A stretch of DNA of 10,175 nucleotides from NCBI GenBank assembly GCA_005885325.1, contig VAYX01000026.1, forward strand, positions 1-10,175, given 5' to 3'. Source of the stretch: Actinomycetota bacterium. GTDB lineage: Bacteria > Actinomycetota > UBA4738 > HRBIN12. Under the pieces are notes generated by a model. It was not told where the DNA came from and did not search any database. It saw only the letters and a list, made by a program, of their open reading frames with translations. The position numbers and the translations under genes were made by a program. Positions 1-4,992 of this stretch are shown piece by piece (within the stretch, counting starts at the first letter, position 1; each line of letters begins with the position of its first letter).

Positions 1-652
1 GCCCGTGCAGACGGCTGACCGTCTCCAGGTTGTGGGCGAACACGTCGGGCTCGGACTCGATCACGGTGGCGATGTCGCGCTCGCCTCCCTTGAAGTCGGC
101 GGGGAGGACCTCCACGCCGCATCCCGGGACTGTCTCACGTACCGCGCGGACGCACGACGCCCAGATCCGGGCGCCCCCGTCGGGCAGGTCGTCGCGGGCC
201 ACCCCGGTCAGCACGACGTACCGGAGTCCCATGGCCAGGACGGCCTGGCCGATCCGAACCGGCTCGTCCTCGTCCACCATGTCCGGCTTCGCCGTCATCA
301 CGTCGCAGAAGCCGCATCGCCTCGTGCACTTGTCACCGAGGATCAGGAAGGTAGCTTCCCGGTCCTCCCAGCACTCGTAGATGTTGGGGCACCCGGCTTC
401 CTCGCACACGGTGTGCAGCGACAGCTCGCGCATGATGCGCTTCAGGTCCACGTAGTTGGGGCCGGTCCGTGCCCTGACCTTCAGCCAATCGGGACGGTGG
501 GGCGAGGGCAGTGCCGTCTGGGCGCATCCGACCGATCGGGCGACGTGCGTGTCGTCGAGGGTCGTCGCCGCGGTCGCCGGAAGATCGGAAGGAGGTGCGA
601 CGAGCGGGAGGTAGAGGCGCCGCTGGTGCGGATTGTGATCGCGACCGGCCAC
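1..652 (-). CDS. lipA: Lipoyl synthase LipA, N-terminal 217 residues (cut by left edge)
   Basis: Radical SAM enzyme that inserts two sulfur atoms into protein-bound octanoyl groups to make lipoyl, the last step of de novo lipoate synthesis, in the cytoplasm. Translating the minus strand from the GTG at 652 gives both LipA cysteine signatures. The auxiliary cluster is CX4CX5C (C83, C88, C94, in VCEEAGCPNIYECW). The radical SAM cluster is CX3CX2C (C109, C113, C116, in KCTRRCGFC). The family core starts near residue 54 (RPDWLKVRA), so there is an N-terminal extension of about 50 residues rich in Pro, Ala and Arg. An in-frame TAG lies four codons upstream and no other start precedes the core, so GTG 652 is the only sensible start. 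It has no clear Shine-Dalgarno site. It follows the kinase gene after 9 bp, and a TAGACT box is placed as for a leaderless mRNA. The C-terminal third lies outside the window. Family assignment is firm. Confidence 0.96.
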   Translation of the reverse strand, partial: MAGRDHNPHQRRLYLPLVAPPSDLPATAATTLDDTHVARSVGCAQTALPSPHRPDWLKVRARTGPNYVDLKRIMRELSLHTVCEEAGCPNIYECWEDREATFLILGDKCTRRCGFCDVMTAKPDMVDEDEPVRIGQAVLAMGLRYVVLTGVARDDLPDGGARIWASCVRAVRETVPGCGVEVLPADFKGGERDIATVIESEPDVFAHNLETVSRLHG

Positions 653-658
653 CCGGCA

Positions 659-664
659 AGTCTA
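659..664 (-). promoter_or_regulatory. Putative -10 box of a leaderless lipA promoter
   Basis: On the minus strand TAGACT fits the actinobacterial TANNNT -10 consensus. Six bases separate it from the lipA GTG, so the expected +1 is the G of the start codon at 652, the usual geometry of leaderless mRNAs. The same 8-mer, GCTAGACT, also precedes the E1 alpha gene. No convincing -35 is visible, and the box overlaps the kinase stop codon. The sequence and spacing are seen directly; promoter activity is inferred. Confidence 0.4.
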
Positions 665-2491
665 GCCCGCGCTCGCCGCATCGAGGGGTGGCGCAGGTTC
701 GGCCTCGTCGAGCTCGCCGTCGCCGTACGGCGGGATCGCGGGCAGGAACACGCGGAACGAGGCGCCACCGCCCTCGCGCTCCTCCACCCAGGCCTTTCCC
801 CCGTGCAGCTCGGCGAACATCGCCACCAGCGAGAGGCCGATGCCGGTGCCGGGGGAATGCGGCGAGGCCGTCGGCCCCTGGCGGAACGGCTCGAAGATTG
901 CCTTCTGGAGGTGCCGGGGGACCCCGGCCCCGTCGTCGTCGACGATCAAGAGCACGCCGCCGTCCTCGTTTCGGACCTGAACCCAGACGCTCACGTCGGG
1001 GGGCGTGTGCCGGATCGCGTTCGACAGGAGGTTCTCCACGATCCGCTCGATCTTCGGCGCGTCGGCCTGCACGGTGACGGATGTCTCGTCGAGTCGGATG
1101 GTCCGGGTGGCCGGCACGTCGAAGTTCTCCACCGTGCGCCGGACGAGCGCCCCCAGGTCGATGGCGTGGTACTGCGGGGTCATGATCCCTCGGCTCAGGC
1201 GGTCGATGTCGAGCAGGTCTCGCAGGAGGCGGTCGAGCTTGCGCGCGTTCGCCGCCAGCCGGTCGAGGAGGTCTCGCCGCTCGGCCTCGGGGAAGTCCTG
1301 GTTCTCCAGGGTCACCGCGACCCCCAGGATGGAGGTCAGGGGGCTGCGCAGCTCGTGGGACACGGCCTCCAGGAAGGCGTTCTTCATCTCGTCCAGATTT
1401 CGCATGCGTTCGGCCGCCTCGCGCTCGCGTTGCTCGCTCTCGCGGAGAGCCTCCTCCGCGAGCTTGCGCTCTGTGACGTCGAACATGACGCCCTGGGAGA
1501 ACAGGGAGCGCCCGTCCTCACTTCGCACGATGGTCGCCTGGTCGCGGACCCACAGCCACCGGTCGTCTGCGGTCCGGATCCGGTACTCCTGGTCGTAGGG
1601 CTCACCGGTCTGGTTGTGCCGTGCGGAGGCCTCGATCACGCCGTCCAGGTCGTTGGGGTGCACGGCCCGCAACCACAGGGTGGTGTCCTCGCGCCAGTGC
1701 TTCGGGGTGTAGCCGAGCATGGTCTCGATCTGCGGGCTGACGTACACGGTGGTGGACAGCTCGTCCACGAGGTCGACGTAGGTGACCGCCGGGATTGTCT
1801 CGACCAGGGACCGGTACCGCGTCTCGGCCTCCAGGAAGCGTTCCTCGGCCTGCTTGCGCTCGGTGATGTCCATGAGGACGCCCTGCCAGACGTTCCACAG
1901 GCCCTTGCGATCCCGCTCCACCACCACGGCCTCGTCGCGAACCCACACGATCCGGCCGTCCTTGGCCATCATCCGATACTCCATGCTGAAGGGACCGACC
2001 TTCTCGTGGACCCGGTCAGCTTCGGCCGCAACGGACTCCCGGTCCTCGGGATGCAGCCGCTTCTTCCAGATGTCCGGGTCGGCGATCCACTCGTCCTGGG
2101 AGTAGCCAAGGAGCTCGCGGATGCCCGGTGCGACATATCGGAGCGACGCCGTCGCCTCGTGCGGGGCTCCCGCGACGTAGGTCACGACCGGCATCCCCTC
2201 GACCAGCGTCCGGTACCGGTGCTCGGCGGCGTTGCGGGCCCGGATCTGCCTGCGGACCTCGCGCCACCGGATGATCGAGAACACCAGGAACACCAGCGCG
2301 ACCAGTCCGATGGCCGCGACGATCTCGTCGTCCTGCCCGGGATAGCGTGACGAGATCCACTCGTGGGCTCGCTGAAACCCGTGCGTCGCGGCGCCGAGCC
2401 ACAACACGACGAGGCCCGCCAGCGAGATCAGCAGCAGATCTCGCAGCGCCCTCGAGCGGTGGCGACGCGGCCTCGTTCCTTCTTGGTCCAT
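662..2491 (-). CDS. Membrane-anchored two-PAS sensor histidine kinase (orphan)
   Basis: A 609-residue sensor kinase that autophosphorylates on histidine in response to an unknown signal. Two hydrophobic segments (about 17-36 and 57-74) enclose a short loop of about 20 residues, too small for a typical extracellular sensor domain. Two cytoplasmic PAS/PAC units follow (about 91-213 and 223-343), ending in near-identical MDITERKQAEE and FDVTERKLAEE, which points to an internal duplication. Next come HisKA with the H-box AVSHELRSP (H379), then HATPase_c with the N-box ENLLSNAIRH (486-495), the G1 box DDDGAGVP (518-525), FEPF, and the G2 box GTGIGLS (548-554). All kinase motifs look intact. The ATG at 2491 is chosen because the hydrophobic N-terminus follows it directly; its ribosome site is poor and it lies 55 bp after the E1 beta stop. 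The tail (about 588-609) is acidic and Pro/Ala-rich. No response regulator is in the window. The ligand, and any link to the dehydrogenase or lipoate genes, are inferred from position only. Confidence 0.93.
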   Translation of the reverse strand: MDQEGTRPRRHRSRALRDLLLISLAGLVVLWLGAATHGFQRAHEWISSRYPGQDDEIVAAIGLVALVFLVFSIIRWREVRRQIRARNAAEHRYRTLVEGMPVVTYVAGAPHEATASLRYVAPGIRELLGYSQDEWIADPDIWKKRLHPEDRESVAAEADRVHEKVGPFSMEYRMMAKDGRIVWVRDEAVVVERDRKGLWNVWQGVLMDITERKQAEERFLEAETRYRSLVETIPAVTYVDLVDELSTTVYVSPQIETMLGYTPKHWREDTTLWLRAVHPNDLDGVIEASARHNQTGEPYDQEYRIRTADDRWLWVRDQATIVRSEDGRSLFSQGVMFDVTERKLAEEALRESEQREREAAERMRNLDEMKNAFLEAVSHELRSPLTSILGVAVTLENQDFPEAERRDLLDRLAANARKLDRLLRDLLDIDRLSRGIMTPQYHAIDLGALVRRTVENFDVPATRTIRLDETSVTVQADAPKIERIVENLLSNAIRHTPPDVSVWVQVRNEDGGVLLIVDDDGAGVPRHLQKAIFEPFRQGPTASPHSPGTGIGLSLVAMFAELHGGKAWVEEREGGGASFRVFLPAIPPYGDGELDEAEPAPPLDAASAG

Positions 2492-2546
2492 GGCGAAGGT
2501 CGTTATCCGTCCTATCGGCGGGCCTGGGGGCGTGCCTAAGCGGCCC
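2492..2546 (-). other. 55-bp gap between E1 beta and the histidine kinase
   Basis: This short spacer contains no obvious hairpin-plus-T terminator, no TANNNT box correctly spaced for the kinase ATG, and only a distant AGGA. Read-through from the E1 genes into the kinase is the simplest reading, probably with weak kinase translation. Confidence 0.4.
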
Positions 2547-3533
2547 TCAGAACCGGGCCAGCTCCAGCATCCGCTCGTAGATCCGGTCCGTGTCCGGCAT
2601 GAAGGCGTGCTCGAGGGCCGCGGCAAAGCCCATCGCCGGGGCGTCGGGACCCCCCATCCTGACCACGGGGCCGTCCAGGTCGAACAGGGCCTCTTCGGCG
2701 ATGGTGGCGGCGATCTCGGCGCCGGCGCCGTAGGTCCGGTTGTCCTCGTAGACCACCATGGCCTTCCCGGTCTTGCGGACCGACGCCAGGATGGTCTCCT
2801 TGTCCAGCGGAGCGATCGTCCGGACGTCCACGACCTCAGCGGAGAGGCCGGCTTCCTGCTCCAGGCGGTGCGCGGCCTCCAGGCACAGGTGGAGCATCAG
2901 CCCGTAGGCGATCACCGAGAGGTCGGTTCCCTCCCGTTTCACGTCGGCTCGGCCGATCGGCACGGTGAACGGCTCGTCCGGCACGTCGCCCTTGATCAGG
3001 CGGTAGGTCTTCTTGTGCTCCAGGAACAGGACCGGGTCCGGATCGGCGATGGCGGAGCGCAGCATCCCGACGGCGTCGTAGGGGGTGGCCGGCACCACCA
3101 CCTTCAGGCCGGGGATGTGGCCGTAGAAGGACTCGATCGATTGCGAGTGATAGAGCGCCCCGTGGATCCCCCCTCCCCATGGACACCGAACCACCATGGG
3201 AAGCTCGAAGTCGCCGTTCGTCCGGTACCGCATCCGAGCGGCCTCCGAGACGAGCTGGTCGAACGCCGGGTGGATGAAGTCGGCGAACTCGATCTCGGCC
3301 ACCGGAACCATGCCGTGCAGCGCCATGCCGATGGCCAGGCCGACGATGAGCGATTCAGCGAGCGGCGTGTCGATGACCCGCCGCTCGCCGAACTCGTCCA
3401 GGAATCCCTGGGTCACCCGAAAGACGCCGCCCCGCGCGCCGACGTCCTCTCCCAGGACGACGAGGCGTTCGTCTTCGGCCATCGCATCGTGGAGGGCGTC
3501 GTGGATCGCCGTGACGACGTTCTTCTCGGTCAT
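2547..3533 (-). CDS. 2-oxoacid dehydrogenase E1 component, beta subunit (branched-chain type)
   Basis: A 328-residue beta subunit of the thiamine-diphosphate E1 heterotetramer, which decarboxylates a 2-oxoacid and passes the acyl group to lipoyl-E2. Length is normal for the family. Visible hallmarks are VLGEDV with the cofactor-region glutamate E29, the EIEFADFIHPAFDQ segment (80-93), the active-site GALYHSQS segment (125-132), and a transketolase C-terminal domain with VVDVRTIAPLD. GALYHSQS and the EIxFADxIxPAFDQ segment resemble branched-chain (2-oxoisovalerate) E1 beta; pyruvate dehydrogenase E1 beta usually has a GxxxxxQHSQ-type sequence here. The substrate is therefore probably branched-chain 2-oxoacids, although bacterial complexes of this group can use pyruvate or several oxoacids. 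The ATG lies one base after the E1 alpha TGA (TGAGATG), which indicates translational coupling. The gene symbol is left blank because subunit names vary between organisms (bkdA2, bkdB, pdhB). Confidence 0.95.
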   Translation of the reverse strand: MTEKNVVTAIHDALHDAMAEDERLVVLGEDVGARGGVFRVTQGFLDEFGERRVIDTPLAESLIVGLAIGMALHGMVPVAEIEFADFIHPAFDQLVSEAARMRYRTNGDFELPMVVRCPWGGGIHGALYHSQSIESFYGHIPGLKVVVPATPYDAVGMLRSAIADPDPVLFLEHKKTYRLIKGDVPDEPFTVPIGRADVKREGTDLSVIAYGLMLHLCLEAAHRLEQEAGLSAEVVDVRTIAPLDKETILASVRKTGKAMVVYEDNRTYGAGAEIAATIAEEALFDLDGPVVRMGGPDAPAMGFAAALEHAFMPDTDRIYERMLELARF

Positions 3534-3534
3534 C

Positions 3535-4545
3535 TCACGAGTCTTCGTGGAAGACGTGTTGGGTCAGCGTGGCCGGGTCGGGATCGGCGGCGTTCCACGC
3601 TTTGTCGATGGCGACGTTCAGGTCGGCCTTGACCTCCTCGGCCATCGCCGCGATCTCTTCGTCCCGGGCCAGGCCCTGCCCCGTGAGGAAGGCGGCGAAC
3701 AGCGAGACCGGATCGTGGAGGCGGGCCTCCTCGACCTCCTCCCGGCTGCGATAGGTCCGGTCGTCGTCGTCGGACGTGTGGGGCTGGAACCGGTAGGTCT
3801 TGCACTCGATCAGGGTCGGCCCCTCGCCCGAGCGTGCCCGGGCCACGGCCTCCTTCATCGCCGCGAAGCAGGCCAGGACGTCGTTGCCGTCGACCACCAC
3901 GCCGGGGAACCCGTAGGCGGGGGCCCGGTCCGCCACGTTTGCCACCGCCATCTGCTTGGACTGCTCCACCGAGATCGCATACCGGTTGTTCTCGCAGACG
4001 AAGATGACGGGGAGCCGGTGGATGCCGGCGAAGTTCAGCCCCTCGTGCCAGTCGCCCTCGCTCGTGGCGCCCTCGCCGAACCACGTCGCCACCACCCCGT
4101 CCTCCCCCCGGTACTTCACCGCGTAGGCGATCCCTGCGGCGTGGGGGATCTGGGTTCCGATGGGCGACGAGCCCGAGATGATCCCCAGCCGCCGCGAGCT
4201 CCAGTGGGCCGGCATCTGCCTGCCGCCGGAGGCGGGGTCGTCGGCCTTGGCGAATAGCCCCAGGAAGACCTCGTACGGGGTCATGCCGGCCACGAGCACC
4301 ACACCGAGGTCGCGGTAATAGGGCAACCACACGTCGCGTCCCCGCTCCAGCGCCCAGGCCGTGCCGATCTGGCAGCCCTCGTGGCCCGAAACGGGGACGA
4401 CGAACGGCGCCTTGCCTTGGCGGTTCAACCGGAAGGCGGCCTCGTCCACCAGGCGCGCGGTGAGCATCGTCCGATACATCGCAAGGAGGTCGTCGGGGGT
4501 GAGGCCAAGGGCCTCGCGCGAGGTGTCGCTCAACCGGGTCGCCAC
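3535..4545 (-). CDS. 2-oxoacid dehydrogenase E1 component, alpha subunit (branched-chain type)
   Basis: The 336-residue thiamine-diphosphate-binding alpha subunit, partner of the adjacent E1 beta. The cofactor motif runs from GEGATSEGDWHEGLNFAG to FVCENN (residues 157-187), the usual G(D/E)G-X(about 27)-NN form. Other family hallmarks are QMPAHW (110-115), SSPIGTQIPHAAGIAYA, and the downstream HTSDDDDRTYR loop, which is closest to branched-chain E1 alpha. Two in-frame GTGs are possible. The upstream one (4551) directly abuts AGGAGG and could not be read from it. The one at 4545 has a six-base spacer and is chosen. A TAGACT box at 4567-4572 could drive transcription. The gene starts the left minus-strand block and is divergent from csoR. 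The 336-residue length is slightly short for family members with longer N-termini. Assignment to the E1 alpha family is secure; the exact 2-oxoacid is inferred. Confidence 0.95.
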   Translation of the reverse strand: MATRLSDTSREALGLTPDDLLAMYRTMLTARLVDEAAFRLNRQGKAPFVVPVSGHEGCQIGTAWALERGRDVWLPYYRDLGVVLVAGMTPYEVFLGLFAKADDPASGGRQMPAHWSSRRLGIISGSSPIGTQIPHAAGIAYAVKYRGEDGVVATWFGEGATSEGDWHEGLNFAGIHRLPVIFVCENNRYAISVEQSKQMAVANVADRAPAYGFPGVVVDGNDVLACFAAMKEAVARARSGEGPTLIECKTYRFQPHTSDDDDRTYRSREEVEEARLHDPVSLFAAFLTGQGLARDEEIAAMAEEVKADLNVAIDKAWNAADPDPATLTQHVFHEDS

Positions 4546-4551
4546 GATCAC

Positions 4552-4557
4552 CCTCCT
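4552..4557 (-). promoter_or_regulatory. Strong ribosome binding site for E1 alpha
   Basis: On the minus strand AGGAGG is followed by six bases and then GTG at 4545. It has no spacer before the alternative GTG at 4551. This site decides the start codon and removes two residues from the longest reading. Confidence 0.7.
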
Positions 4558-4566
4558 CGGAATGCG

Positions 4567-4572
4567 AGTCTA
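4567..4572 (-). promoter_or_regulatory. Putative -10 box for the E1 alpha-E1 beta operon
   Basis: On the minus strand TAGACT (within GCTAGACT) matches TANNNT. The predicted start of transcription is near 4560, giving a leader of about 15 bases that carries the AGGAGG site. No clear -35 is visible 17-18 bases upstream. The same 8-mer precedes lipA. Inferred from sequence and spacing only. Confidence 0.4.
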
Positions 4573-4666
4573 GCATCGGCCCAACCCGTTCCTTCCGACC
4601 GCGTCGCCGATGGTCCCGCTGCCGGTTGAACGCCCCTCCAGCTGTGAGCCCGCCCACCGGACCGGA

Positions 4667-4681
4667 TACCCCCCCCGGGTA
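4667..4681. promoter_or_regulatory. Putative CsoR operator TACCC-N5-GGGTA
   Basis: TACCCCCCCCGGGTA is a perfect 5-bp inverted repeat (TACCC/GGGTA) around a C-rich centre, 33 bp before the csoR start. Known CsoR operators are G/C-tract pseudopalindromes ending in TAC...GTA, so form and position both fit autorepression. Its last two bases are shared with the putative -10 box at 4680-4685, so bound CsoR would block RNA polymerase. The exact operator boundary may extend a few bases each way. Confidence 0.7.
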
Positions 4682-4685
4682 CACT
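4680..4685 (+). promoter_or_regulatory. Putative -10 box of the csoR-ATPase-thioredoxin-methyltransferase operon
   Basis: TACACT fits TANNNT. It places +1 near A4692 and gives a leader of about 23 bases with a clear AGGAGG. The -35 is weak (CCGGAC or similar near 4657-4662). Overlap with the CsoR operator supports regulated transcription. Inferred. Confidence 0.45.
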
Positions 4686-4704
4686 GAACGGAACGGCGTG
4701 ACCC

Positions 4705-4710
4705 AGGAGG
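4705..4710 (+). promoter_or_regulatory. Ribosome binding site of csoR
   Basis: AGGAGG lies four bases before the ATG at 4715 (AGGAGGAGCGATG); the shifted GGAGGA reading shortens this further. It is the strongest ribosome site in the plus-strand operon and supports the ATG at 4715. Confidence 0.6.
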
Positions 4711-4714
4711 AGCG

Positions 4715-4990
4715 ATGGTCGGCTATTCGGTGAACCGCAAGGACCTGTTGGATCGCCTGCGCAGGATCGAGGGCCAGGTCCGAGGGATCCAGCGGATGGT
4801 CCAGGAGGACCAGTACTGCATCGACGTCTTGACCCAGGTCAACTCGGCCGCTGCGGCGTTGAAGGCGGTGGGCATGGGGCTGCTGGACGAGCACGTTCGC
4901 CACTGCGTCAAGGAGAGCATCGAGCAGGGCGGCGGCGAGGAGAAGGTCGAGGAGCTGCTGGCCGCGGTGGCCAGGTTCGCGGGGCGATAG
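4715..4990 (+). CDS. csoR: Copper-sensing transcriptional repressor CsoR
   Basis: A 91-residue all-helical repressor of the CsoR/RcnR family (DUF156). It binds operator DNA when metal-free and releases it on binding Cu(I). The N-terminal helix has the family signature DLLDRLRRIEGQVRGIQRMV (residues 10-29). The Cu(I) ligand set Cys-His-Cys is complete: C35 in YCIDVL, H60 in LLDEH, and C64 in HCV. The second-shell Tyr (Y34) and a Glu near residue 79-80 also match the Mycobacterium tuberculosis protein. This pattern separates it from RcnR (nickel/cobalt), FrmR (formaldehyde) and CstR (persulfide). It heads a plus-strand operon, with its TAG only two bases from the ATPase start, and a matching operator lies just upstream. 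It should therefore control both itself and the exporter. Confidence 0.96.
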   Translation: MVGYSVNRKDLLDRLRRIEGQVRGIQRMVQEDQYCIDVLTQVNSAAAALKAVGMGLLDEHVRHCVKESIEQGGGEEKVEELLAAVARFAGR

Positions 4991-4992
4991 GC

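Larger units (their letters stand above)
4546..4714. other. Divergent intergenic regulatory region, E1 alpha / csoR
   Basis: The only sizeable intergenic region here. From left to right it contains the E1 alpha ribosome site and putative -10, a stretch of about 90 bp (4575-4665) with nothing recognisable except short CCGGA repeats near 4657-4666, the CsoR operator, the csoR -10 and the csoR ribosome site. There is no sign of a small gene, riboswitch or tRNA. Confidence 0.6.

Noticed and set aside
5..2350. A 781-codon open frame on the plus strand opposite lipA and the kinase
   Set aside because: Low-complexity composition without domains; the minus strand encodes clear LipA and histidine kinase motifs over the same bases.
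2547..2626. Kinase start upstream of 2491, extending into E1 beta
   Set aside because: The added 45 residues are Ser/Pro/Gly-rich, overlap the E1 beta coding end and do not resemble a sensor N-terminus; the hydrophobic segment begins soon after the ATG at 2491.
2547..4545. E1 as pyruvate dehydrogenase (PdhA/PdhB)
   Set aside because: The GALYHSQS and HTSDDDDRTYR regions look more like branched-chain E1. Pyruvate use is not excluded, so this is a preference and not a firm rejection.
4626..4631. TTGAAC as the -35 box of the csoR promoter
   Set aside because: It lies 48 bases before the putative -10 at 4680, far more than the usual 16-19 bases.
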